Source: Mycolicibacterium sp. P9-22
GTDB taxonomy: Bacteria; Actinomycetota; Actinomycetes; Mycobacteriales; Mycobacteriaceae
Direction of reading: 5' to 3'
NCBI RefSeq assembly: GCF_008329585.1
Contig: NZ_NPKP01000005.1
Location: forward strand, 310,001 to 374,000
Length of the DNA stretch: 64,000 nt
Shown here: piece after piece, positions 40,776 through 49,541 of the stretch
How positions within the stretch are numbered: position 1 is the first letter of the stretch
Layout: each line of letters begins with the position of its first letter
Notes under the pieces: generated by a model
What the model was told of the DNA's origin: nothing
Database searches by the model: none
What the model saw: the letters and a program-made list of their open reading frames with translations, nothing else
Position numbers and translations under genes: made by a program

Positions 40776-41639
40776 GTGAGCAGCACCGACACCGCGTCCG
40801 ATACCGCCACCACGGCTGGGGCCCGCACGCATGCACGCGCCCAGCACGGGCGCACCGCAGAATTCATGCGCCACATTCCGGCGTCGACGTCCCCGACGAC
40901 ACCTGCGGGGGTATCCGCGGAATCCCTGGTCTGGTCCGAAACCGTGGCAGCGGGCGGCTATTCGAGCGCCACGCTGGCCCGTGGCACCAGAGTGCGGCTC
41001 ACCGACCCGGCCGGTGACGCCTGCGCGCACCTGCTGTTGCACCGCGCCGACGCACCGCATGAGCGACTCAATGTCGCCGACACCGTGAAGGTGCCCTGGC
41101 AGGCCTACCTCGGCAATGGCCATCCGCTGCTCAGCGGGTTCGGCCGGGCACTGGCCACCATCGTCGCGGACACCTCCGGCGCGCATGACGCACTGACCGG
41201 AACCTCAACGCGCGCCGGGAATCTGGAACGTTATGGCGCAGCCGCACCGGAGTCGTCCTCCCCCGCCGGCCGCGAGCTGTTCACCCTCGCCGCGCTGAAA
41301 CACGGGCTGGACCGCCGCGATCTCCCGCCGTCAGTGTCGTTCTTCCAGGGTGTCCGCGTGCAGGCCGACGGCACCTTCGACTGGCTCGGGTCGGCGGGCG
41401 CGAACACCACCGTGGATCTGCTGCTGCACGTGGATGCCATTGTGCTGGTGGCCAACACGGCCCACCCGCTGGACCCGCGGCCGGAGTTCACCTGCTCCCC
41501 GTTGCGCATCCACGCCTGGCCGGCACCCACCGACCTGGACCGGCTCGCTGCCGGAGAGCTGGTCGGGCCGCTGGGACCCGAACACCGCCAAGCCATCGCC
41601 AACACCGACGCCGACCTCACCGCAAGGGGACAGCTGTGA
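40776..41639 (+). CDS. DUF1989 protein, urea-carboxylase-associated protein 1 (carboxyguanidine deiminase subunit)
   Basis: A 287-residue protein starting at GTG 40776. The conserved DUF1989 parts are ARGTRVRLTDPAGDACAHLLLHRADAPHERLNVADTVKVPWQAYLGNGHPLLSGFGRALATIVADTSGAHDALTG over residues ~70-145 and the C-terminal SPLRIHAWPAP. Proteins formerly called UAAP1/UAAP2 form the carboxyguanidine deiminase (CgdAB), which converts carboxyguanidine to allophanate and ammonia. It pairs with the next gene, with which it shares a GTGA overlap. The N-terminal ~40 residues are an unconserved extension. First gene of the operon behind two GlnR-like boxes. Confidence 0.88.
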   Translation: MSSTDTASDTATTAGARTHARAQHGRTAEFMRHIPASTSPTTPAGVSAESLVWSETVAAGGYSSATLARGTRVRLTDPAGDACAHLLLHRADAPHERLNVADTVKVPWQAYLGNGHPLLSGFGRALATIVADTSGAHDALTGTSTRAGNLERYGAAAPESSSPAGRELFTLAALKHGLDRRDLPPSVSFFQGVRVQADGTFDWLGSAGANTTVDLLLHVDAIVLVANTAHPLDPRPEFTCSPLRIHAWPAPTDLDRLAAGELVGPLGPEHRQAIANTDADLTARGQL

Positions 41640-42307
41640 CCACCACCGCGATTGTGCCCGCCCTGATCGACGGGGCGGTCGTGCTCGACGAATTCGTCGC
41701 GGCGCGCGCCGCCTGGTCGGCGGTGGTGGCCGCCGGCGACGTGCTGACCATCGTCGATCTCGCCGGCAATCAGGCCGTCGACTGCCTGCTCTACGCGGCC
41801 GCGGACACCGGCGTGCGGTACTCGGCGCCCGAGACGATCCGCCGTCAGGGCCGGATCACGCTGACCACCGGATCGGTGCTGCGCGCCGACACCGGAGATG
41901 CGCTGATGACCGTCGTCGCCGATGAAGTGGGCGTACACGACACCCTCGGCGGCGCCTGCTCCAAGGAGTCCAACACGCTGCGTTACGGCCAGCACACCCG
42001 CGCCCAGCACGGCTGCCTGGAGAACTTTCTGCTCGAGGGTTCCCGACACGGCCTGGGCGCGCGGGATCTCGCCAGCAACATCAACTGGTTCATGAACGTG
42101 CCGGTGGACCCCGACGGTGCGCTCGGCATCGTCGACGGGTTGTCCGGCCCCGGTAAGCGGGTCGCCCTGCGCGCCGATGTCGACACCCTGGTCCTGGTGT
42201 CCAACTGCCCGCAGATCAACAACCCCTGCAACGCATTCGACCCGACACCGGTCCGGATGATCGTCACCCGACCTGCCGCGACGGGACATGGGGAGATCGC
42301 CGGATGA
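41636..42307 (+). CDS. DUF1989 protein, urea-carboxylase-associated protein 2 (carboxyguanidine deiminase subunit)
   Basis: A 223-residue DUF1989 protein, paralogous to the preceding one and its likely heteromeric partner. Landmarks are VVAAGDVLTIVDLAGNQAVDCLLYAAADTGVRYSAPETIRRQGRITLTTGSVLRADTGDALMTVV over residues ~27-92, GGACSKESNTLRYG, and INWFMNVPVDPDGALGIVDG. The Cys in GGACSKESN and that near the end (CPQINNPCNAFDPTP) are conserved in the family and may take part in zinc binding or catalysis. GTG 41636 overlaps the preceding stop; its own stop overlaps the carboxylase ATG. Confidence 0.9.
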   Translation: MTTTAIVPALIDGAVVLDEFVAARAAWSAVVAAGDVLTIVDLAGNQAVDCLLYAAADTGVRYSAPETIRRQGRITLTTGSVLRADTGDALMTVVADEVGVHDTLGGACSKESNTLRYGQHTRAQHGCLENFLLEGSRHGLGARDLASNINWFMNVPVDPDGALGIVDGLSGPGKRVALRADVDTLVLVSNCPQINNPCNAFDPTPVRMIVTRPAATGHGEIAG

Positions 42308-45300
42308 ACACCGTCCTGATCGCCAACCGCGGCGAGATCGCGGTGCGGCTCATCCGCGCCGCCCACGGACTCGGCATGCGCGCCGTCGCGGTGTTCTCCG
42401 ATGCCGACCGCGGCGCCCCGCATGTCGCGCTGGCCGATGACGCGGTACGGGTCGGGCCCGCCGCACCCCGGGAGAGCTATCTGCGCACCGAGGCCATCCT
42501 CGCCGCTGCCGCCGAGACCGGTGCCACGATCCTGCACCCCGGATACGGATTCCTCTCCGAGGACGCCGATTTCGCCGCGGCCGTGCAGGCAGCCGGGATC
42601 GCCTTCGCCGGCCCCACCCCGCACCAGCTGCGCCAGTTCGGGACCAAGCACACCGCGCGGGCCGCGGCCCGGGCGGCCGGTGTGCCGATCTTCGCCGGCT
42701 CCGACCTGCTCGACGACCCGGACGCCGCGGTGGCCGCTGCCGAGGTGATCGGCTACCCGGTGATGCTCAAGGCCACCGGTGGTGGCGGCGGTATCGGCAT
42801 GCAGGTGTGCCGCACCGCCGATGATCTGCGCTCGGCGTACCAGCGCGTGGTGTCGCAGGCAGAACGCAGCTTCGGATCGGCCGGTGTCTTCGTCGAGCGG
42901 TACGTGGAGAACGCCCGCCACGTCGAGGTGCAGATCTTCGGTGACGGCGCCGGACGTGTGCTGTCCCTCGGCGATCGGGACTGCTCGCTGCAGCGCCGGC
43001 ACCAGAAGGTGATCGAGGAGGCTCCCGCACCGGCCCTGCCCGACGCGATCCGCGAGCAACTGCACGCCACCTCACGCGCCCTGGCCGCGTCGGTGAACTA
43101 CCGCTCGGCGGGCACCGTCGAATTCGTCTACGACGCCGCACGCCGGGAGGCGTCGTTCCTTGAGGTCAACGCCCGCCTGCAGGTCGAGCACCCCGTCACC
43201 GAGGCGGTCACCGGGGTCGACCTGGCCGCCTGGATGATGCGGCTGGCCATCGGCGATGCGCGCATGCTCGACGAATACCGCTGCGGCACAGTGCCGGTGA
43301 CCGGGCATTCGGTGGAGGCGCGCGTCTACGCCGAGGATCCGACGCGGGACTACCGGCCCAGTGTCGGCACCATCACCGCGGTCAGCTTCCCCGACCCCGA
43401 CCTCTTTCCCGATGTCCGGGTGGATGGCTGGGTGCAGGACGGCACCGAGGTCACCGCGTCCTACGACCCGCTGCTGGCCAAGGTCATCACCCACGCCGCC
43501 GACCGCGACACCGCACTGACCCGGCTGGGCCAGGCTCTGGCCGACACCGCGTTGCACGGTATCGAGGTGAACATCGGAATGCTCTGCGCGGCAATCGAGC
43601 ACGACGATGTGCGCGCGGCCCGGCACAGCACCGCCACCCTCGCCGAGGTCACCGATCCCCGCCCCCGCATCACCGTCGAGCGCCCCGGCCTGCTGACCAC
43701 CGTCCAGGATGTACCCGGACGGGTCGGCCTCTGGCAGGTCGGCGTGCCACCCAGCGGCCCCATGGACGACCTGTCGTTCCGGCTCGGCAACCGCGCTCTG
43801 GGCAACCCCGAGAAGGCTGCCGGACTGGAATGCACCGCATCGGGACCCGCTCTGCGATTCACCCACCCGACCACGGTCTGCGTCACCGGCGCCGAATGCC
43901 TGGTGACCGTCGACGGCGTCCCGGTCCCGATGTGGGAACCCGTGCAGATCCCCGCAGACGGTGTGCTCGACATCGGGGTGGCCGAGACGATGGGTCTGCG
44001 CACCTATGTGCTGCTGGCCGGCGGCCTGGACGTGCCTGCTTACCTGGGCAGCGCCTCCACGTTCACCCTCGGCCGGTTCGGCGGGCACGGCGGCCGCGAA
44101 CTGCATGCCGGAGATGTGTTGCGCACCAGTGCCATAACCGTAGAGACCAATGGCCCCGTCCCGCATGAGGAACGCCCCGTCTTCAGCACCGAATGGGAGC
44201 TGGCCGTCACCGAAGGCCCGCACGGCGCCCCGGAGTTCTTCACCCGCGGCGATATCGACACCCTGTTCGAGGCCGCCTACCGCGTGCACTTCAACTCCGC
44301 GCGCACCGGCGTCCGCCTGGAAGGGCCCAAACCGCAGTGGGCCCGCCCGGACGGCGGCGAGGCCGGCCTGCACCCGTCCAATATCCATGACAACGCCTAC
44401 TCCGTCGGCGCCCTGGACTTCACCGGGGATACCCCGATCCTGCTCGGCCCCGACGGCCCCAGCCTCGGCGGATTCGTCTGTCCCGTCACCGTGGTGTCGG
44501 CGCAACGCTGGAAACTGGGGCAGCTACGCCCCGGTGACACCGTGCGATTCGTGCCGGTACGCGCCGCCGATGCGCCCTCGCGCGCCGAGTTCGGACGTCG
44601 CCGGGTGGCCCGGCTGCCCCGCAGTGGGGACGGCGATGACGGGGTGCTCGCCCGCCGGGCCGGTGTCGACGGCGCTCCCGCGGTCACCTACCGCCGCAGC
44701 GGTGATGACAACGTGCTCATCGAATACGGCGATATCGTCCTGGATCTCGCGTTGCGGGCCCGGGTGCACGCCCTGCACACGCGGCTGGAGGGCAGCGCCA
44801 CCGGCATTCTCGACCTCACCCCGGGGATCCGTTCCCTGCAGGTGCACGTCGACCCCGACGTACTGCCGGTCTCCCGGCTGCTCGGACTGCTGACCGAGAT
44901 CGAGGACGACCTGCCCGCGTCCTCCGAACTGGTGGTCCCGAGCCGTCGGGTCCGGCTCCCGCTGAGCTGGGATGACCCGGCCACCCGCGAGGCCATCGCG
45001 CGGTACACCTCCGGGGTCCGCGATGACGCGCCGTGGTGCCCGTCGAACATCGAATTCATCCGGCGCATCAACGGTTTGGCCGGGCAGGCCGACGTCTACG
45101 ACACGGTTTTCGCCGCGGAGTACCTGACGCTGGGCCTGGGCGACGTCTACCTGGGCGCGCCGGTGGCGACCCCGCTGGACCCGCGGCACCGGCTGGTCAC
45201 CACGAAGTACAACCCGGCCCGCACCTGGACCGCCGAGAACTCCGTCGGCATCGGCGGCGCATACCTGTGCATCTACGGTATGGAGGGCCCGGGTGGCTAC

Positions 45301-45906
45301 CAGTTCGTCGGCCGCACCACCCAGGTGTGGAGCCGGTACCGGCACACCCCGCCGTTCGAACCCGGCAGCCCCTGGCTGCTCAGGTTCTTCGACCGGATCT
45401 CCTGGTATCCGGTGTCGGCGGAGGAACTCCTGGAGTTGCGTGCCGACATGGCCGCCGGCCGGGGTTCGGTCGACATCACCGACGGCACCTTCTCGCTGGC
45501 CGAGCACGACCGGTTCCTGGCCGACAACGCCGACGACATCGCCGCATTCCGGGCCCAGCAGGCCACCGCCTTCGGCGCCGAACGGGCCGCGTGGGAACGG
45601 GCCGGCGAATTCGACCGGGCCGAGCGCGCCGCCACCAATGCCATTGTGCCGGTGGAAGATCTTGTACTCGGCGACGGGGACCAGCGGGTCGACGCACCGT
45701 TCTCGTCGAGCGTGTGGAAGGTCGACGTCACCATCGGTGAACAGGTCGTCACCGGTCAGCCGCTGCTGGCCCTGGAGGCGATGAAGATGGAGACCGTCCT
45801 GCGCGCACCGTCCGACGGGGTGGTCACCCAGATCCTGGTTTCGGCCGGGCACCTTGTCGACCCCGGCACACCGCTGGTCGTCGTCGGTACCGGCGGTCAG
45901 TCATGA
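42304..45906 (+). CDS. Biotin-dependent urea/guanidine carboxylase
   Basis: A 1200-residue multidomain carboxylase. Residues 1-445 are a biotin carboxylase (IANRGEIAVRLIRAAHGLGM; ATP-grasp lysine near 156 in KATGGGGGIGMQVC; EVNARLQVEHPVTEAVTG). About 455-730 and 790-990 are the KipA/AHS2- and KipI/AHS1-like parts of the carboxyltransferase (VGVPPSGPMDDLSFRLGNRALGN; GDVYLGAPVATPLDPRHRLVTTKYNPARTW). The C-terminus is a biotin carrier domain with biotinyl-Lys ~1161 in ALEAMKMET. Because it is encoded with two DUF1989 deiminase subunits, guanidine rather than urea is the likely substrate. The residue that distinguishes the two enzymes could not be placed by eye. It overlaps both neighbours by 4 bp. 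Confidence 0.92.
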   Translation: MNTVLIANRGEIAVRLIRAAHGLGMRAVAVFSDADRGAPHVALADDAVRVGPAAPRESYLRTEAILAAAAETGATILHPGYGFLSEDADFAAAVQAAGIAFAGPTPHQLRQFGTKHTARAAARAAGVPIFAGSDLLDDPDAAVAAAEVIGYPVMLKATGGGGGIGMQVCRTADDLRSAYQRVVSQAERSFGSAGVFVERYVENARHVEVQIFGDGAGRVLSLGDRDCSLQRRHQKVIEEAPAPALPDAIREQLHATSRALAASVNYRSAGTVEFVYDAARREASFLEVNARLQVEHPVTEAVTGVDLAAWMMRLAIGDARMLDEYRCGTVPVTGHSVEARVYAEDPTRDYRPSVGTITAVSFPDPDLFPDVRVDGWVQDGTEVTASYDPLLAKVITHAADRDTALTRLGQALADTALHGIEVNIGMLCAAIEHDDVRAARHSTATLAEVTDPRPRITVERPGLLTTVQDVPGRVGLWQVGVPPSGPMDDLSFRLGNRALGNPEKAAGLECTASGPALRFTHPTTVCVTGAECLVTVDGVPVPMWEPVQIPADGVLDIGVAETMGLRTYVLLAGGLDVPAYLGSASTFTLGRFGGHGGRELHAGDVLRTSAITVETNGPVPHEERPVFSTEWELAVTEGPHGAPEFFTRGDIDTLFEAAYRVHFNSARTGVRLEGPKPQWARPDGGEAGLHPSNIHDNAYSVGALDFTGDTPILLGPDGPSLGGFVCPVTVVSAQRWKLGQLRPGDTVRFVPVRAADAPSRAEFGRRRVARLPRSGDGDDGVLARRAGVDGAPAVTYRRSGDDNVLIEYGDIVLDLALRARVHALHTRLEGSATGILDLTPGIRSLQVHVDPDVLPVSRLLGLLTEIEDDLPASSELVVPSRRVRLPLSWDDPATREAIARYTSGVRDDAPWCPSNIEFIRRINGLAGQADVYDTVFAAEYLTLGLGDVYLGAPVATPLDPRHRLVTTKYNPARTWTAENSVGIGGAYLCIYGMEGPGGYQFVGRTTQVWSRYRHTPPFEPGSPWLLRFFDRISWYPVSAEELLELRADMAAGRGSVDITDGTFSLAEHDRFLADNADDIAAFRAQQATAFGAERAAWERAGEFDRAERAATNAIVPVEDLVLGDGDQRVDAPFSSSVWKVDVTIGEQVVTGQPLLALEAMKMETVLRAPSDGVVTQILVSAGHLVDPGTPLVVVGTGGQS

Positions 45907-48416
45907 GCACCGAATTGAGCTCAGCCGATCGGGTCCGGGCCGCCTACGCCGCCATCGAGGCGGCAGGCCGTCCGGAGATATGGATCACGTTGCGGCCCTT
46001 GGCCGACACCCTGGCCGAGGCCGAAGTGGTCGACGCCCGAGATCAGCCGTTGCCGCTGGCGGGCTTGGTCGCCGCGGTGAAGAACAACATCGACATCGCC
46101 GGCATCGCGACGACCGCCGCCTGCCCCGGTTACGCCGACGGTCCCGCCGCCGAGGACGCCACTGTGGTGGCCCGCCTGCGTGCAGCCGGCGCGGTCATCA
46201 TCGGGGCCACCAACCTGGACCAGTTCGCCACCGGGCTGGTCGGTACCCGCAGCCCGCACGGTGCGGTGCGCGATGCCCGCCGCCCCGAGTACATCTCGGG
46301 CGGCTCCAGCTCAGGCTCCGCGGTGGCCGTCGCCCTGGGCCTGGTGGATATCGCGCTGGGCACCGACACCGCCGGGTCAGGGCGGGTCCCGGCCGCCCTG
46401 CAGGGCATCGTCGGGATCAAACCCACCCTCGGTGTGGTCCCGACCGATGGCGTGATCCCGGCGTGCCGCTCGTATGACTGCGTGACGGTGTTCGCCCGCG
46501 ATATCGACACCGCCGACACCGCAATCGGTGTGCTGGCCGGCGGTGCCCGGCCATTCCCCGCCGACGCCCCGCTGGCCGCACCGCCCGCGGCCCGGGTCGC
46601 GGTGCCCCGCGTGCTGCCCGGACTCTGCCCGGAGTGGACGCAGGCATTCCGCGCCGCCGCGGACCGGTTGGCCGCCAACGCCATCGAGATCGTCGAGATC
46701 GACCTGGACCCGTTCGTGGAAGCGGCCCGGCTGCTGTATGACGGTGGCCTGGTCGCCGAACGGCACGAGGCGGTCGGTGCGTTCGTCGACGCCCACCGAA
46801 ACGCCGAGGACCTGGATCCGACCGTGGCGGGCATCATCGCCGCGGCGGGCGCGGTGCCGGCCACCCGCCTGCTGGCCGACCGGGTGCGACTGGCCGAACT
46901 CACCGAGGCCGCGATGGCCGAACTCGGGGACTGCCACGCCCTGCTCATCCCCACCACCACCGGGCACCCCACCATCGCCGAGGTGAACGCCGACCCCGTC
47001 GGGGTCAACTCGCGGATGGGCACCTACACCAACTTCTGCAATCTGATGGACCTGTGCGCGGTCGCAGTGCCGTCCGGAACCGATTCGCAGGGAACCCAAT
47101 TCGGGGTCACCATGGTGGCACGCGCCGGCGCCGATGCGCTGGCGCTCGACCTGGCCCGGATGGTCACGCTGCACTCCACCGGTGTCGCGCTGCCCGGCGC
47201 GGCGTCGGTCCCCGCGCCCGCCACCCCGTGGCCGGCGCGGGCAGGGCTGGACACCACCGAATTGCTGGTGGTGGGTGCGCACCTGCGCGGTCAGCCGCTG
47301 GCCTGGCAACTCGATGACCGCGGAGCACGCTGGTGTGGTCCGGTTCGCACGGCACCGCAGTACCGGCTGGCCCGGCTGAACACCGACCCGCCGAAACCCG
47401 GGCTGGCGCGCGTGGCCCCCGGTACGGGCGCCGCCATCTACGGTGAGCTCTGGCTCATCGGGACCGCGATGCTCGGCGACTTCCTGGCCGCGCTGCCCGC
47501 ACCGATGTCCCTGGGGCGGGCGACACTCGCCGACGGCACCGAGGTCATCGGGTTCGGGTGCACCGCCGAAGCGTGGGACGCCGGGCAGGACATCACCCAT
47601 CACGGTGACTGGCCCGGCTATCTGCGCCGCGTCGGCCCTGGCGCCGAGGTTGCCCGCAGCGATATCGATCACCGCGTCTGGCGGCGGTTGGCCATGGCGG
47701 TGCCCGGCACCGTCGTCGACACCACCACCGAGGTGCAGTGGCTGCAGGCCGGTGGGCTCTATATCGACCTGCGGACCCCGTCTGACCCGCCTGCCATCAC
47801 CGGCCGCACGCTGGATGAACTGACCCGCGAGGACCTGCTCGCGCTCTGCGGGCAACAGGCCTTCGCGGGGCGCCTGCAGGACGACGGTGCCGAGTGGACG
47901 TGGTGGCGGGAGGTGGATCTGCATCCGGCTGATCCGCTGCCCGATCGTGGCCGGCTGCACCTGACCGGCGGAATCCTCGTCGAAACCGGAATCGGGCGCG
48001 ACTATTTCGAGGACTGGGCATCCGGCCCATCGCAGCGGCCCGGCCTGGAACTGGCGCTACGCGATGACACCGGCCGGCCGGGGATGTTGCTGCGGGTCGG
48101 TGCACACTTCGGCTACGTCCGCGGGCGGGTTGCCGGCATCGCACCGGCGCCCGGGGTGACGCTGCGGGATGCCGTGGCCCGCGCCGATCTGGAGTCGGCG
48201 CGCGCCCTGATGGACCTGGAGATCTCACTGGGCACCGTCGAAGACGGCCGCTGGGTCATCAGCCGATCGACGCTGCCGTTCCGGGTCGGCGACGACCTGG
48301 CTCCCCAACTGACCTCCGGCGAGATCACCGTGGCAGAACGCGACGCCGCAGGCACACCCGTTCGGCGCCGATGGACCGTCGCTCTGGACCGCTCCGAACC
48401 CTTACTGGCCCTTTAG
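45903..48416 (+). CDS. atzF: Allophanate hydrolase fused to an HRI1-like C-terminal domain
   Basis: An 837-residue protein, about 240 residues longer than ordinary allophanate hydrolases. Residues ~30-450 are an amidase-signature domain with Lys ~60 (AAVKNNIDIAG), GGSSSGSA near 133-140 and the nucleophile Ser ~159 in GTDTAGSGRVPA. About 450-587 is the usual C-terminal allophanate domain (GELWLIGTAMLGDFLAALPAPMSLGRATL; GFGCTAEAW). About 588-837 is a further beta-rich domain: WRRLAMAVPGTVVDTTTEVQWLQ, GGLYIDLRTPSDPP, QQAFAGRLQDDGAEWTWWREVDLHP, VETGIGRDYFEDW. It resembles the HRI1 family from yeast and scattered bacteria. Allophanate is split into two ammonia and two CO2. ATG 45903 overlaps the carboxylase stop. 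Confidence 0.88.
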   Translation: MSTELSSADRVRAAYAAIEAAGRPEIWITLRPLADTLAEAEVVDARDQPLPLAGLVAAVKNNIDIAGIATTAACPGYADGPAAEDATVVARLRAAGAVIIGATNLDQFATGLVGTRSPHGAVRDARRPEYISGGSSSGSAVAVALGLVDIALGTDTAGSGRVPAALQGIVGIKPTLGVVPTDGVIPACRSYDCVTVFARDIDTADTAIGVLAGGARPFPADAPLAAPPAARVAVPRVLPGLCPEWTQAFRAAADRLAANAIEIVEIDLDPFVEAARLLYDGGLVAERHEAVGAFVDAHRNAEDLDPTVAGIIAAAGAVPATRLLADRVRLAELTEAAMAELGDCHALLIPTTTGHPTIAEVNADPVGVNSRMGTYTNFCNLMDLCAVAVPSGTDSQGTQFGVTMVARAGADALALDLARMVTLHSTGVALPGAASVPAPATPWPARAGLDTTELLVVGAHLRGQPLAWQLDDRGARWCGPVRTAPQYRLARLNTDPPKPGLARVAPGTGAAIYGELWLIGTAMLGDFLAALPAPMSLGRATLADGTEVIGFGCTAEAWDAGQDITHHGDWPGYLRRVGPGAEVARSDIDHRVWRRLAMAVPGTVVDTTTEVQWLQAGGLYIDLRTPSDPPAITGRTLDELTREDLLALCGQQAFAGRLQDDGAEWTWWREVDLHPADPLPDRGRLHLTGGILVETGIGRDYFEDWASGPSQRPGLELALRDDTGRPGMLLRVGAHFGYVRGRVAGIAPAPGVTLRDAVARADLESARALMDLEISLGTVEDGRWVISRSTLPFRVGDDLAPQLTSGEITVAERDAAGTPVRRRWTVALDRSEPLLAL

Positions 48417-48423
48417 GACTGAT

Positions 48424-49455
48424 ATGACCACCGATTTCACCGATATCCCGGTGCTGGACGTCTCGGGCCTGCTCGACGAGTCCGGTTCCGGCTACCGTGC
48501 CGCGGTCGACACGCTGGGCGATGCCGCCCGCCATGTCGGTTTCGCCCAGATCGTCGGGCACGGCGTGGATCCCGCATTGTTCGAGGCGCTGCTGGAACGC
48601 ACCAAGGCGTTCTTCGCGCTGCCCGATGCCGAGAAGCACCGGGTGCATATCGCCAACTCCTCCAATCACCGCGGCTATGTGCCGCCCGGGGAGGAGATCT
48701 TCTCCGCAGGCACGGTCGACGCCAAGGAGGCGTTCGACCTGTCCATGGATCTGCCCGCCGACGATCCCCGCTACCTGGGCGGACACCCGCTGCTGGGCCC
48801 CAACCAGTGGCCCGAACTGGCCGGGTTCAAGGAGGCCGTGACCGATTGGTACGACGCGGTATTCGCGCTGTCGCGGATACTGCTACGGGCCTTTGCGGTG
48901 GCGCTCGACGAACCGGCGGACCGTTTCGACCGGTATGTCACCGCGCCGCCGTCACAGCTGCGGCTCATCCACTACCCGTACGACTCGGCCGCGGCCGACC
49001 GTCCCGGGATCGGCGCCCACACCGACTACGAGTGCTTCACCCTGCTGCGGCCCACCGCACCCGGCCTGGAGGTGCTCAACGCCGCCGGAACATGGGTCGA
49101 CGTCCCGCTCATCGACGGTGCCTTCGTGCTCAACATCGGTGACTTGCTGGAGATCTGGACCAACGGAGAGTTCGTGGCGACCAGCCATCGGGTGCGCAAG
49201 GTCGCCGAGGAGCGCTACTCCTTCCCGCTGTTCGTCAACGTCGACGCCGATACCGTGGTCGCCCCACTGGACGCCTTCATCGGCGATGACGCCGCGTCGG
49301 TGCGGCCCACAGTGGTCGCCGGTGACCACCTGTTCGCCCAGACCGCCCAGAGCTTCCGTTATCTGCAGGACCGGGTCCGCCGAGGGGAGGTGACAATGCC
49401 CGAGGGTGCCCAGCCGCTGGACAGTTTCGGGCGAGATGCGTTGCTGCATCGCTAG
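48424..49455 (+). CDS. Fe(II)/2-oxoglutarate-dependent oxygenase (isopenicillin N synthase family)
   Basis: A 343-residue double-stranded beta-helix oxygenase. The iron facial triad is HTDYECFTLL (His ~199, Asp ~201) and TSHRVRKV (His ~255); the 2-oxoglutarate ligand pair is in ERYSFPLF (Arg ~264, Ser ~266). N-terminal IPVLDVSGL and FAQIVGHGVDPALFEALLERTKAFFALP are family-typical. It follows the allophanate hydrolase by 7 bp, so it is part of the operon. Related plant 2-ODD-C23 enzymes hydroxylate homoarginine and release guanidine, and bacterial ethylene-forming enzyme also yields guanidine from arginine. An operon-supplied guanidine-releasing oxygenase is therefore my preferred reading; substrate unproven. 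Confidence 0.88.
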   Translation: MTTDFTDIPVLDVSGLLDESGSGYRAAVDTLGDAARHVGFAQIVGHGVDPALFEALLERTKAFFALPDAEKHRVHIANSSNHRGYVPPGEEIFSAGTVDAKEAFDLSMDLPADDPRYLGGHPLLGPNQWPELAGFKEAVTDWYDAVFALSRILLRAFAVALDEPADRFDRYVTAPPSQLRLIHYPYDSAAADRPGIGAHTDYECFTLLRPTAPGLEVLNAAGTWVDVPLIDGAFVLNIGDLLEIWTNGEFVATSHRVRKVAEERYSFPLFVNVDADTVVAPLDAFIGDDAASVRPTVVAGDHLFAQTAQSFRYLQDRVRRGEVTMPEGAQPLDSFGRDALLHR

Positions 49456-49541
49456 TTCTGTCCCGCAGTGCCCGCTCGTCCGGCAACGACGCCGCATGCC
49501 ATTCCATTTCCTGAAATCCGCCTCCCCTTTTGGAGTTCGCC

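Noticed and set aside
46377..47960. 527-codon open frame antisense to the allophanate hydrolase
   Set aside because: Low-complexity Gly/Arg/His-rich shadow of a well-conserved amidase gene.
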